A DNA stretch of 64,000 nucleotides from Shewanella frigidimarina (lineage in GTDB: Bacteria; Pseudomonadota; Gammaproteobacteria; Enterobacterales; Shewanellaceae): the NCBI RefSeq assembly GCF_003797125.1, contig NZ_RKKE01000010.1:18689-82688 (forward strand). The letters run 5' to 3'. A program made the position numbers and the translations under genes. The notes beneath the pieces were generated by a model. The model did no database searches. It saw only the letters and a program-made list of their open reading frames with translations, and was not told the DNA's origin. Positions within the stretch are counted from its first letter, which is position 1. Each line of letters starts with the position of its first letter. Shown one piece after another: positions 43,293 to 52,313 of the stretch.

Positions 43293-44750
43293 ATGCAATA
43301 TAAAACAATTATTAGAATCACCGGTTTGCTGATGGGATTATTTTCAATCACCATGCTGCCGTCAGCATTAGTGGCTATCTTATATAAAGATGGTGGTGGT
43401 ACTGCATTTATTCAGGCCTTTTTTGTCAGTATTTTTCTGGGCTTTTTATTATGGTATCCCAACCGCCATCAAAAAGGCGATTTACGCACCCGAGAAGGAT
43501 TCTTGATTGTAGTGTTGTTCTGGACTGTGCTTGGATCGATAGGGGCACTGCCATTTATTTTTTCTAATAACCCCGATTTAAGCTGGACCGACAGTTTTTT
43601 TGAATCGTTTTCGGCCTTAACGACCACGGGAGCGACCGTGATTGTTGGGCTAGATGACTTGCCTAAGTCAATATTGTTCTATCGCCATTTACTGCAGTGG
43701 ATGGGCGGCATGGGTATCATCGTACTCGCTGTGGCCATTTTACCTCTGTTGGGTATTGGTGGTATGCAGCTGTATAAAGCTGAAGTGCCAGGTCCGGTTA
43801 AAGACACTAAGGTTACTCCCCGTATAGCCGAAACAGCCAAAGCCTTATGGTACATTTACTTCTTGCTTACTACCGCTTGTGCATTGGCATTTTACTTTGC
43901 CGGTATGGATGCATTTGATGCTATTTGCCATTCATTTTCGACTATTGCTATTGGTGGTTTTTCGACTCACGATGCCAGTATTGGTTACTTTCAAAGCCCG
44001 TTGATTAACGTGATTTGTGCGTTTTTCTTGTTGATTGCGGCAGTCAATTTTAGCTTACACTTTGCCGCATTTACTCGCCGTGGCATTAACGTCAAAGTAT
44101 ATTTAAAAGATGCAGAATTTAAGGTGCTTATTGCGGTGCAGCTGGTATTGACCGCAATTTGTTTTGCTACCTTGTATCAGTCTGGAATTTACGACTCCCC
44201 AGAGAAAACACTCGATTACGCCTTCTTTCAAGTAGTATCGATTTCAACAACGGCGGGTTTTGGCACAGAAAGCTTTCATTCCTGGCCGCTGTTTTTACCT
44301 ATTCTATTAATATTCTCAAGCTTTATTGGTGGTTGTGCTGGCTCGACTGGCGGCGGCATGAAGGTGATTCGTTTAATTCTATTGGTGCTACAAGGGTCGC
44401 GTGAGCTGAAACGACTTGTTCATCCTAAAGCTATGTATTCCATTAGAATTGGCTCGACGGCCTTACCCGACAGAATTATTGATGCGGTATGGGGATTCTT
44501 CTCTGCTTATGCTTTAGTGTTTGTGGTGTGTATGGTGATTTTAATGGCAATGGATATGGACGCCATTACTGCATTTAGTGCAACGGCAGCCAGTTTAAAT
44601 AACTTAGGCCCTGGTTTGGGTGATGTAGCATCAAATTATTCCAGTATTTCAGACGGTGCTAAGTGGGTACTGGTGATGGCAATGCTATTTGGTCGATTAG
44701 AAGTGTTCACCTTATTGGTGCTATTTACCCCCACATTTTGGAAGAATTAA
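43293..44750 (+). CDS. trkH: TrkH potassium transporter membrane subunit (copy 1)
   Basis: K+-translocating subunit of the Trk system, working with TrkA. The 485-residue protein has about ten transmembrane segments and the four pore loops of the superfamily: TTTGATVIVG, STIAIGGFSTHD, STTAGFGTES and NNLGPGLGD. It is 73 bp after yigZ, and its TAA overlaps the hemG start by one base (TAATG), so trkH and hemG are translationally coupled. A second trkH lies at 46538-47980 with trkA. Confidence 0.96.
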   Translation: MQYKTIIRITGLLMGLFSITMLPSALVAILYKDGGGTAFIQAFFVSIFLGFLLWYPNRHQKGDLRTREGFLIVVLFWTVLGSIGALPFIFSNNPDLSWTDSFFESFSALTTTGATVIVGLDDLPKSILFYRHLLQWMGGMGIIVLAVAILPLLGIGGMQLYKAEVPGPVKDTKVTPRIAETAKALWYIYFLLTTACALAFYFAGMDAFDAICHSFSTIAIGGFSTHDASIGYFQSPLINVICAFFLLIAAVNFSLHFAAFTRRGINVKVYLKDAEFKVLIAVQLVLTAICFATLYQSGIYDSPEKTLDYAFFQVVSISTTAGFGTESFHSWPLFLPILLIFSSFIGGCAGSTGGGMKVIRLILLVLQGSRELKRLVHPKAMYSIRIGSTALPDRIIDAVWGFFSAYALVFVVCMVILMAMDMDAITAFSATAASLNNLGPGLGDVASNYSSISDGAKWVLVMAMLFGRLEVFTLLVLFTPTFWKN

Positions 44751-45280
44751 TGTTAAATACTGTGATTTTATATTCAACGGTCGATGGGCAAACACTGGCA
44801 ATTTGTCAGAAAATTAAGCAAATATTAGTTGAGCAGGGTGAGCAAGTTAGCGTGGTTAACCTAGCTGAGGTTGAGGCTGATGATTTAGCTAGTGTTGATA
44901 AAGTGGTGATTGGTGCCAGTATTCGATATGGCAAACATCGACCTGAATTATTCAAGTTTGTTGAGCAACACAAAGTCCTACTAGACACTAAGCACAATAG
45001 TTTTTTTAGCGTAAACGTTGTGGCAAGAAAGCCTGAAAAAAACACCCCTGAAACTAATCCATATATGCAGAAGTTTTCAAATTTATCAGCCTGGAAACCT
45101 CAGTTATTAGGTGTTTTTGCCGGTAAAATTGACTACCCTCGTTACCGATTTTTCGATAAGTTTATGATCCGATTTATCATGTGGATGACCAAGGGGCCGA
45201 CAGATACTCAGGGTACGTTTGAGTTTACTGACTGGGGCAAAGTAGATGACTACGCTAAACAAATAGCAGCGCAAAAATAA
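44750..45280 (+). CDS. hemG: Menaquinone-dependent protoporphyrinogen IX oxidase HemG
   Basis: Flavodoxin-like enzyme on the inner membrane that oxidises protoporphyrinogen IX using quinone and FMN. The 176-residue protein starts MLNTVILYSTVDGQTLAICQ; the FMN phosphate loop is STVDGQT, then VVIGASIRYGKHRPELFKF and NSFFSVNVVARKPEK, the long HemG insertion loop. The true start is the ATG at 44750; a longer in-frame reading upstream is inside trkH. Heme biosynthesis is also represented by hemF at 56.2 kb. Confidence 0.95.
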   Translation: MLNTVILYSTVDGQTLAICQKIKQILVEQGEQVSVVNLAEVEADDLASVDKVVIGASIRYGKHRPELFKFVEQHKVLLDTKHNSFFSVNVVARKPEKNTPETNPYMQKFSNLSAWKPQLLGVFAGKIDYPRYRFFDKFMIRFIMWMTKGPTDTQGTFEFTDWGKVDDYAKQIAAQK

Positions 45281-45395
45281 TTCATACACAATAGCGTGCC
45301 CAATATGCCTTATTGAAAACGCCGTTTACTCTATGTGACTTAAGTATCTAAGTTGTTTAAATCTTAGTCACAGTAGTTGTTCAGTCAAACAGTTG

Positions 45396-45701
45396 TTAGG
45401 CACAATAGCGTCGATGTAGTATCGAGATCACTTCGGTGACTTGCTCATTTTTAAGCGTGTAGTAAACTACTTGTGAGCTCTTACGAGTGTTGACCAAATC
45501 TTGGGTACGCAGTACCGCTAAATGCTGTGACAAAGCTGATTGGCTCAGTGGCACGGTCTCATTTAATTCAGTGACACTTAATTCTTGTTCTAACAATAAA
45601 CATAAAATCATTAAGCGGTAAGGATTCGCAATGGCTTTTAGCCATTGTGCTGCCGTTTCTGCATTATTAAGCATGGTTGCAACATCGATATCTTGCTTCA
45701 T
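45396..45701 (-). CDS. ArsR-family regulator of the BigR/YgaV/SqrR (thiol-sensing) type
   Basis: The 101-residue protein is a winged-helix repressor. Its HTH contains LSQSALSQHLAVLRTQDLV (about residues 52-70) and a wing KSSQVVYYTL. It lacks the ELCVCDL metal box of true ArsR. Instead it has a cysteine in MILCLLLEQE (Cys34) and one near the C-terminus (HRRYCA, Cys100), the arrangement of sulfane-sulfur/redox sensors BigR, YgaV and SqrR. It is divergent from the second hemG-like gene, 198 bp between starts, so it may control that gene. The effector is an inference. Confidence 0.85.
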   Translation of the reverse strand: MKQDIDVATMLNNAETAAQWLKAIANPYRLMILCLLLEQELSVTELNETVPLSQSALSQHLAVLRTQDLVNTRKSSQVVYYTLKNEQVTEVISILHRRYCA

Positions 45702-45899
45702 GAGTGTCCTTATATAACCTTAAATTACGATCTGGTTTGGGTTTTCTGTATTTTGTTCATTATCATACTTCTGCATCATGGAGATCTCAATTTTAACTAT
45801 TAAATATATGAGCTATTTCTAATTTGTGATCATTGCAGAGGTTTAAAAAGGCTTTTTTTGCCAAACTGAGGCAAATAATCCAACAATGAGAATCGCAAA

Positions 45900-46445
45900 A
45901 TGGCCAATATTTTAGTGTTATATTATTCCCGAGGTGGCCATACGGCACATATTAGCCGTGCAATAGCAGAACAAATTCAATCTAAAGGCGATAATTGTGA
46001 TGTGGTTAATCTTCAAGATAAAGCGCAAATTGAATGGGCCAAATACCAAGCTGTTGCGTTAGGGGCTTGTGTATTATATGGCTCGTATCATAAATCGGTG
46101 TTTGAGTTCGTGCGTGAAAATCAACAGCATTTATCGCAACTGCAAAATAGTTTTTTTTGCGTCAATGTTGTGGCTCGTAATCCTGAAAAGCGCATTCCTG
46201 AAAACAATAAATATCTACAGAAGTTTTTAACTTTATCTGAGTGGCAACCGCAAGATGTGAAAATTATTGCCGGTAAAGTCGATTATCCTTCTTGGCCTTG
46301 GTATGACAGCTTGATGATCCGCCTTATTATGAAAATGACCGATGGCCCCACCGACCCAACAGCAATTATTGATTATACCGATTGGAATGATGTGAAGGTT
46401 TATGCTGATCATATTGCCAAGTTAGCGACCGTCGTACCTGCGTAG
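45900..46445 (+). CDS. HemG-like flavodoxin (second copy)
   Basis: The 181-residue protein is a paralogue of the HemG at 44750. It starts MANILVLYYSRGGHTAHISR with the phosphate loop YSRGGHT and shares VALGACVLYGSYHKSVFEFV, SFFCVNVVARNPEKRIPE and FLTLSEWQP...AGKVDYPSWPWYDSLMIRLIMKMTDGP with it in the same order, so it probably is a second protoporphyrinogen oxidase or a specialised flavodoxin. It is divergent from the ArsR gene and convergent with the second trkH, and its 5' region has a weak TTTGCC-N7-GGCAAA inverted repeat. I leave the symbol empty because two hemG would be ambiguous. Confidence 0.85.
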   Translation: MANILVLYYSRGGHTAHISRAIAEQIQSKGDNCDVVNLQDKAQIEWAKYQAVALGACVLYGSYHKSVFEFVRENQQHLSQLQNSFFCVNVVARNPEKRIPENNKYLQKFLTLSEWQPQDVKIIAGKVDYPSWPWYDSLMIRLIMKMTDGPTDPTAIIDYTDWNDVKVYADHIAKLATVVPA

Positions 46446-46461
46446 TGATTTATACCCAACA

Positions 46462-46500
46462 GATGGTTAACTAAGGCTCATCAGTGACAGGTTAACCATC
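46462..46500. repeat. Inverted repeat between convergent genes
   Basis: GATGGTTAAC (46462-46471) and its complement GTTAACCATC (46491-46500) with a 19-nt loop, between the stops of the hemG-like gene and trkH2. No T-run follows, so it is not a standard terminator; it may still form a cruciform or RNA hairpin. Confidence 0.4.
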
Positions 46501-46537
46501 AACCCAGCCGCATCTTAAGACGATAATCTAGCCTATA

Positions 46538-47980
46538 TTAAAAACGCCAAAATTTAGGATGAAACAACACTGCGACAGTCAGTATTTCTAAACGCCCTAA
46601 TAACATTCCTATTGCTAAAGCCCACTTAGCGACGTCGGGAAGTGGGGCAAAGTTTCCTGCAGGACCAATAATCGGACCAAGGCCTGGTCCTACGTTTGCC
46701 ACTGCGGTTATTGCTCCGGTAAAGCTAGTCATCGGATCTAATCCGGTCAGTACGAGTGTGATTGACAGTAATAATATCACTACGATCATCAGCATAAAAA
46801 ACGCCATTATTGAACGGACAATATCATCTTGAATCCGGTGGCCATTGTATTTGTCTTTAAAGACTCCATTTGGGTGGAATTGCTGTTTAATCTGCTGACG
46901 CATAATTGAGAATGCTATTTGAAAACGAAATATTTTTATGCCACCAGATGTTGAGCCTGAACAACTGCCTATAAACATTAAAAACAGAAATGCGACACTG
47001 GCAACAGATCCCCACGATTGATAATCGGTTAGTCCGTAACCGGTTGTCGTGATGACCGAAATAACATTGAAGCTTGCGAGTCTTAAAGCATCCATAAAGT
47101 CTATTTGCTGGTGTTGCCACAGCCAAAAGGCTAATGAGAATGACACTAGTAACACAAAGCGTAAAAAGCCTTTTACTTGTTGATCATTCCATAAGCGTAA
47201 GCTGCGTTGTTGTATGGTTTGAACAAACATTAGTAACGGTAATCCACCCGCTAACATAAACACAATACCAACCCAATGTGCCTCGTGTGAAAAGGCCGCC
47301 ATTGAGCTGTCTGAAGTGGAATATCCACCTGTTGATAATGTGGTCATGGCATGGTTGATAGCTTCAAACCAATGCATGCCAGCAAGGTGATAGGACAATG
47401 TGCACAGTAGTGTTAAGGCGACATAGATCAGAAATAAATGTTTGGCCATGTGCTGGGTGCGAGGAATCGTTTTGTCGCTCCAGTCTGATGATTCAGTTCT
47501 AAATAAGCGCATTCCCCCCACGTTCAAAAACGGCAGGATTGCCACGGCCATTACAATGAAACCAATGCCGCCAAGCCATTGCAATAATGAACGCCAGACT
47601 AAGATACTATGGTCCATACTGTCTAAACCGGATAATACTGTTGAACCGGTAGTGGTTATGCCTGACATCGTTTCAAAAAAAGCGTCAGTATAATTAATAC
47701 CGTGATAAAGCGTGAAGGGCAGTGCGGCGAATAAGCTCACGACAAACCAAGTGATACTGGTCAACATAAACATATCGCGAATGTTAAGACTAAAATGATG
47801 GTTGCGACCATTTTGAATGCACAAAATAGCAATAAAGCCGGTAAATAAACCGGACAGCATAAAGTCACCGATGGTTTCTTCGCCATAAAATAGTGCGAAA
47901 GCCATTGGAACTAACATAAATCCTGTCAGTATTGAGAGAAAAATACCGAGGATGAAAATGATTTGTTTGACGTTAAACAT
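46538..47980 (-). CDS. trkH: TrkH potassium transporter membrane subunit (copy 2)
   Basis: Second TrkH, 480 residues, with pore loops TTTGSTVLSG, TLSTGGYSTSD, TTTGYGLTD and ANVGPGLGP and about ten transmembrane helices. It is 6 bp downstream of trkA in the def-fmt-rsmB-trkA-trkH operon, so this copy is the likely main partner of TrkA. It is clearly diverged from copy 1, so the pair is an old duplication rather than a recent one. Confidence 0.96.
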   Translation of the reverse strand: MFNVKQIIFILGIFLSILTGFMLVPMAFALFYGEETIGDFMLSGLFTGFIAILCIQNGRNHHFSLNIRDMFMLTSITWFVVSLFAALPFTLYHGINYTDAFFETMSGITTTGSTVLSGLDSMDHSILVWRSLLQWLGGIGFIVMAVAILPFLNVGGMRLFRTESSDWSDKTIPRTQHMAKHLFLIYVALTLLCTLSYHLAGMHWFEAINHAMTTLSTGGYSTSDSSMAAFSHEAHWVGIVFMLAGGLPLLMFVQTIQQRSLRLWNDQQVKGFLRFVLLVSFSLAFWLWQHQQIDFMDALRLASFNVISVITTTGYGLTDYQSWGSVASVAFLFLMFIGSCSGSTSGGIKIFRFQIAFSIMRQQIKQQFHPNGVFKDKYNGHRIQDDIVRSIMAFFMLMIVVILLLSITLVLTGLDPMTSFTGAITAVANVGPGLGPIIGPAGNFAPLPDVAKWALAIGMLLGRLEILTVAVLFHPKFWRF

Positions 47981-47986
47981 AAGAAC

Positions 47987-49396
47987 TTAAAAGAAAAAAG
48001 CACTTGGTTGAAACAGTTTCTCTACGTCACCGATGAACTTCTTATTCACTAAGAATAAAATAACATGGTCACCCTGTTCGATTACCGTTTTGTCATGGCC
48101 CATTAACACTTCATCATTACGTACAATGGCACCAATAGTTGTGCCTGGCGGTAGTTTGATGTTGCCAATCTGTTTACCGACAACTTTTGACGTGCTTGAG
48201 TCTCCATGGGCAATCGCTTCAATGGCTTCTGCTGCACCACGGCGTAATGAGTAAACATTACATATATCACCTTGGCGAATATGAGTCAGTAACGCTGAAA
48301 TGGTGGCTTGCTGAGGAGATATGGCTATATCAATGTTAGCTTCTTGCACAATATCAACATAGGCTTCACGTTGAATAAGTACCATGACCTTTTTCGCCCC
48401 CATGCGTTTAGCAAGTAGGGCAGACATAATATTGGCTTCGTCATCATTGGTGACAGCGATAAACACATCGGTTTGATCGATATTTTCTTCCAACAGTAAT
48501 TCTTGGTCTGAAGCATCGCCACAAAACACGGTGGTTTTTTCCAGTTTTTCTGAAAGTAACTCCGCGCGTTCTTGACGGTGTTCAATTAACTTAACCGAAT
48601 GAGTACGTTGCAACTTTTGCGCAAGACCAAAACCAATATTACCGCCACCCGCAATCATGATATTGCGGTACGAATTATCCAGTTTTTGCATCTCACTCAT
48701 TACTGCACGAATATGACGACTATCGGCGACGAAAAATACCTCATCATCGGCTTCAATAATGGTCGTGCCGCGCGGCATGATAGGCCGGCCTTGCCTAAAA
48801 ATAGCGGCTACGCGGGTATCAATATTGGGCATGTGCTCACGTAATGTGGCTAATGCGTTACCCACTAACGGGCCGCCATAATAAGCTTTAACCGCAACAA
48901 GACTTAGCTTACCTTTAGCAAATTCAAGTACTTGCAGTGCACCTGGGTATTCTACTAATCTTTGTATGTAAGCGGTCACTAACTGCTCAGGTGCAATCAG
49001 CTCATCAATAATAAAACCGCCACGTGGCTTAGCGTCACCGCTTTTAATTTCACTATTGATAAACAGTTTATCTTGAAGTTCTAAATAAGCTTCTGAGCGA
49101 ATACGAGCAATTTTAGTTGGTGTACCAAATAAGCTGTAAGCAATTTGACAAGCTGCCATGTTACATTCATCGCTATTGGTTACCGCAATGAGCATGTCAG
49201 CATCTTCTGCACCAGCTTCTTTTAATACACTCGGATGAGCGCCATGACCGACAACAACACGTAGGTCAAACTTGTCTTGTAATAGCCTTAGCCGAGCGCG
49301 ATTACTGTCGACGAGTGTGATGTCGTTATTTTCACCGACTAAGTTTTCAGCTAACGTGCCGCCTACTTGCCCAGCCCCTAAAATAATAATTTTCAT
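47987..49396 (-). CDS. trkA: TrkA, NAD-binding regulatory subunit of Trk potassium uptake
   Basis: Peripheral membrane protein that gates TrkH. The 469-residue protein has two RCK modules: N-terminal Rossmann motif IILGAGQVGGTLAENL, a TrkA-C-like domain, then a second Rossmann motif GGGNIGFGLAQKL at about residue 235, and a final TrkA-C. The C-terminus LFQPSAFFF is usual for the family. It lies 16 bp after rsmB and 6 bp before trkH2. Confidence 0.97.
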   Translation of the reverse strand: MKIIILGAGQVGGTLAENLVGENNDITLVDSNRARLRLLQDKFDLRVVVGHGAHPSVLKEAGAEDADMLIAVTNSDECNMAACQIAYSLFGTPTKIARIRSEAYLELQDKLFINSEIKSGDAKPRGGFIIDELIAPEQLVTAYIQRLVEYPGALQVLEFAKGKLSLVAVKAYYGGPLVGNALATLREHMPNIDTRVAAIFRQGRPIMPRGTTIIEADDEVFFVADSRHIRAVMSEMQKLDNSYRNIMIAGGGNIGFGLAQKLQRTHSVKLIEHRQERAELLSEKLEKTTVFCGDASDQELLLEENIDQTDVFIAVTNDDEANIMSALLAKRMGAKKVMVLIQREAYVDIVQEANIDIAISPQQATISALLTHIRQGDICNVYSLRRGAAEAIEAIAHGDSSTSKVVGKQIGNIKLPPGTTIGAIVRNDEVLMGHDKTVIEQGDHVILFLVNKKFIGDVEKLFQPSAFFF

Positions 49397-49412
49397 GGCT
49401 TGAGGTACATCC

Positions 49413-50696
49413 TTAAATTGCTTTAACTAGGCGCGCGTAATAAAAGCCGTCCATATTGTCTTGTCCTGGAAAAATTTGCCAACCGATATCACTGATATGA
49501 GCTTGTTGCTCTATCGGTACTAAACTCGCATCGGCTGTCCGTGCTAGAAACTGTTCAACTTGTTGGCTGTTTTCCTGCGGTAAAATAGAGCAGGTTGCAT
49601 ATAATAAAGTGCCACCCGGTTTAAGCCATTGCCAACAATGATCCAATATCTGTTTTTGTAGGTTGGCTAACTCTTCAATATCGCTATTTTTACGTAACCA
49701 TTTTATGTCTGGATGACGGCGAATTACCCCAGTTGCAGAACAAGGTGCATCAAGCAAGATTCGATCAAATTGTTGTCCTTGCCACCATGATGGAATATCT
49801 GCCGCATCGCCGTGAATAAGTTGCGCTTTTAAATGCAACCTGTCCAGATTTTGTTGTACCCGAGCAAGGCGTTTTTGATCAAAGTCGACAGCGACTAAAT
49901 TGATAGTGGGAGCAAGCTCTAGTAAATGGCAACTTTTTCCGCCAGGAGCGGCGCAGGCGTCTAAAACAAGTTCATCTGCTGTTGGCGCTAGTAAGGTTGC
50001 AGCCCATTGTGCCGCACCATCTTGGACCGATGCTGCGCCTTCCATAAAGTCGGGTAATGCAGCGACATCTTTTGCGCTTTCGAGCAATATAGCATTTGGG
50101 CTTGAACCGGCTTGGGCTGAAATATCATGTTGGGCTAGTGCCGCTAAATAAGCATCACATGTCTGTGATTGCTGATTATTACGTAGCCACATTGGCGGAC
50201 GCTGGTGGCTCTGCTCAATAATGTCTTGCCAGTTATCTGAATACGCTTGTTGTAAACGCTTAATAAACCAAGCTGGAGTATTAAAGCGTAGCGTGTCTGA
50301 GTCAGTATTTAATTCGCTATCTTGACGCTGAATATTACGCAATACGCCATTGACCACTTTCACCAAGCCATCAAAACGTAATTGTCTGCAAGCTTCAGCC
50401 GTTTCTGAAATCGCCGCATGCGCAGGGATACGGGTAAAGTAAAGTTGGTAACAACCTACTATCAGCAGTTGATGCAATATACGCTGTTTACCTTTAAACG
50501 GTTTCGCTAAGCAGTCACTTACACACTTGTCTAGTTGCGGTAATTGACGCATAACGCCGTAACATAATTCAGCTAATAAGGCTTTGTCTTTGCCATTTTG
50601 TAAGTGTTGCTGTTGATCGGGTAGAGCCACCGATAACGAAATTCCTTTTTCAAGGACTTCATAAATTGCTTTAGCTGCTAGTGCGCGAACATTCAT
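49413..50696 (-). CDS. rsmB: RsmB (Sun), 16S rRNA m5C967 methyltransferase
   Basis: Methylates C967 of 16S rRNA. The 427-residue protein has an N-terminal NusB-like RNA-binding domain (LLAELCYGVMRQLPQLDKCV), then the SAM loop ACAAPGGKSCHLLEL, the DAPCSATGVIRRHPDIKWLR motif IV cysteine and the catalytic ATCSILPQENS motif VI cysteine. Length agrees with E. coli (429). It starts 1 bp after fmt ends. Confidence 0.97.
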   Translation of the reverse strand: MNVRALAAKAIYEVLEKGISLSVALPDQQQHLQNGKDKALLAELCYGVMRQLPQLDKCVSDCLAKPFKGKQRILHQLLIVGCYQLYFTRIPAHAAISETAEACRQLRFDGLVKVVNGVLRNIQRQDSELNTDSDTLRFNTPAWFIKRLQQAYSDNWQDIIEQSHQRPPMWLRNNQQSQTCDAYLAALAQHDISAQAGSSPNAILLESAKDVAALPDFMEGAASVQDGAAQWAATLLAPTADELVLDACAAPGGKSCHLLELAPTINLVAVDFDQKRLARVQQNLDRLHLKAQLIHGDAADIPSWWQGQQFDRILLDAPCSATGVIRRHPDIKWLRKNSDIEELANLQKQILDHCWQWLKPGGTLLYATCSILPQENSQQVEQFLARTADASLVPIEQQAHISDIGWQIFPGQDNMDGFYYARLVKAI

Positions 50697-50697
50697 G

Positions 50698-51654
50698 CTA
50701 GTTAGCCTCTTGGTTTAAACACACACCTGCGGTAAACCAATCACCACGAGCATTAAGAATGTCGGCCACATCAAGCGGCTTTTTGTTGGGCAGTTGCATG
50801 GTTTTAATCATTAACTTGCCGTCTGCGGTAGCAATTTCAATACCTTGCTTGGTCGCTGCAATAATGGTTCCTGGCGCTTGCGAGCAGAGTTCTGCGCTGT
50901 AATCTGCTTGCCACACTTTAATCACGCTTTGTTGGTGTTCAAAATAACTTACTGGCCATGGATTGAAGGCGCGAATGTCTTGCCACAACTGTTTTGCGCT
51001 TTTATTCCAATCAAGACGAGCTTCTTCTTTGGACAATTTTTCAGCGTAGTTAGCCAGAGTTTCATCTTGCTTTTGTGCTTTGAGGCTACCATCACTTAAA
51101 CCAATCAGTGCTTGTACTAAGGCTTTTGGCCCTTGTTCTGCTAGCTTTTCATAAAGGCTAGCCGAGGTATCCGTAGCCTCTATCGGTAAGTGCGTTTTGA
51201 GCAGCATGTCGCCAGTATCTAGGCCAATATCCATCTGCATAATGGTGACACCTGTTTCGGTATCACCTGCCCATAAAGCCCGCTGTATTGGAGCGGCTCC
51301 ACGCCAGCGAGGTAAAATTGAACCGTGCACATTGATACAACCTAAACGCGGGGTATCAAGCACTACCTTTGGCAGAATCAACCCGTAAGCCACAACAATC
51401 ATAATATCTGCATTAAGAGCTGCTAATTCCGCTTGTGCCTCTTCATTACGTAATGATGCAGGCTGAAATACCGGAATAGCATGCTCTAAAGCCAAAGCTT
51501 TTACTGGGCTGGCGGTGAGTTTCTTACCTCGACCAGCAGGCCTATCTGGTTGAGTATAAGTCGCAATCACATCGTGTTCAGAGTCGATGAGTGCTTGTAA
51601 GTGTCGAGCTGCGAAATCCGGAGTACCGGCAAAGATAATTTTTAACGGTTTCAA
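50698..51654 (-). CDS. fmt: Methionyl-tRNA formyltransferase
   Basis: Formylates initiator methionyl-tRNA. The 318-residue protein has an N-terminal GTPDFAARHL, the 10-formyl-THF site INVHGSILPRWRGAAPIQRAL and the DIGLDTGDML segment, plus the C-terminal tRNA-binding domain. Length matches E. coli (315). It sits between def (8-bp gap) and rsmB (1-bp gap) in a compact operon, so translation starts are probably coupled. Confidence 0.98.
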   Translation of the reverse strand: MKPLKIIFAGTPDFAARHLQALIDSEHDVIATYTQPDRPAGRGKKLTASPVKALALEHAIPVFQPASLRNEEAQAELAALNADIMIVVAYGLILPKVVLDTPRLGCINVHGSILPRWRGAAPIQRALWAGDTETGVTIMQMDIGLDTGDMLLKTHLPIEATDTSASLYEKLAEQGPKALVQALIGLSDGSLKAQKQDETLANYAEKLSKEEARLDWNKSAKQLWQDIRAFNPWPVSYFEHQQSVIKVWQADYSAELCSQAPGTIIAATKQGIEIATADGKLMIKTMQLPNKKPLDVADILNARGDWFTAGVCLNQEAN

Positions 51655-51662
51655 ATTTTTTC

Positions 51663-52175
51663 CTATGCTTCTCTAGCATCTAAACGAGCTTCTTTTTCAA
51701 GCTTAGTTTTAATGCGTTGACGTTTTAGAGGCGATAAATAATCGACAAATAGCTTACCTTTAAGGTGATCCATCTCGTGTTGAATACAAATAGCAAACAA
51801 CTCATCTGCTTCAACGGTAAACTCTTTACCGTGACGATCTAGCGCTTTTAAGGTGACAAATTCTGCACGGTCAACTTTGGCATAAATACCGGGTACCGAT
51901 AGGCAACCTTCTTCATTAGCCAAGTCACCACTGCTAGCCACTATTTGAGGATTAATAAAAATAGTTGGCCGTTCAACCTCATCTTGTAGATCCATCACAA
52001 TCAATTGTTGATGAAAATCCACTTGAGTAGCAGCTAAACCGATACCTTTCTCTAGGTACATGGTTTCGAGCATGTTATCTATTTGTGTCTGTAATTGTGG
52101 ACCGAAATCCGTTACAGGTTGAGCAATAGTGCGTAAACGTTCGTCTGGAAAGCGTAAAACATTAAGTAATGGCAT
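51663..52175 (-). CDS. def: Peptide deformylase
   Basis: Metal-dependent removal of the formyl group from new proteins. The 170-residue protein has the three motifs GIGLAATQVD, EGCLSVPGIYA and QHEMDHLKGKLF, with the catalytic Glu and the metal-binding Cys and two His. A reading 18 residues longer exists, but the ATG at 52175 (MPLLNVLRFPDERLRT) follows a suitable AAGAG site and gives the usual length. It is the first gene of the def-fmt-rsmB-trkA-trkH operon and is divergent from the LysM gene. Confidence 0.97.
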   Translation of the reverse strand: MPLLNVLRFPDERLRTIAQPVTDFGPQLQTQIDNMLETMYLEKGIGLAATQVDFHQQLIVMDLQDEVERPTIFINPQIVASSGDLANEEGCLSVPGIYAKVDRAEFVTLKALDRHGKEFTVEADELFAICIQHEMDHLKGKLFVDYLSPLKRQRIKTKLEKEARLDAREA

Positions 52176-52313
52176 ATATAAACTCTTAGCAAGTCTGTCA
52201 AATTTCAGCCAGTTAGCTATACTGGCCATTGCGATTAGGGTAATTTTAATCCTTACAGCCTATCAATAACAGCAAAAAGCTCTAATAAAGAGCTAAACAA
52301 CATGGACTGCACC

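Noticed and set aside
44663..44749. Upstream extension of hemG by 29 codons into trkH
   Set aside because: The conserved flavodoxin start (MLNTVILYSTVDGQT) is at 44750, coupled to the trkH stop; the extension is trkH sequence in another frame.
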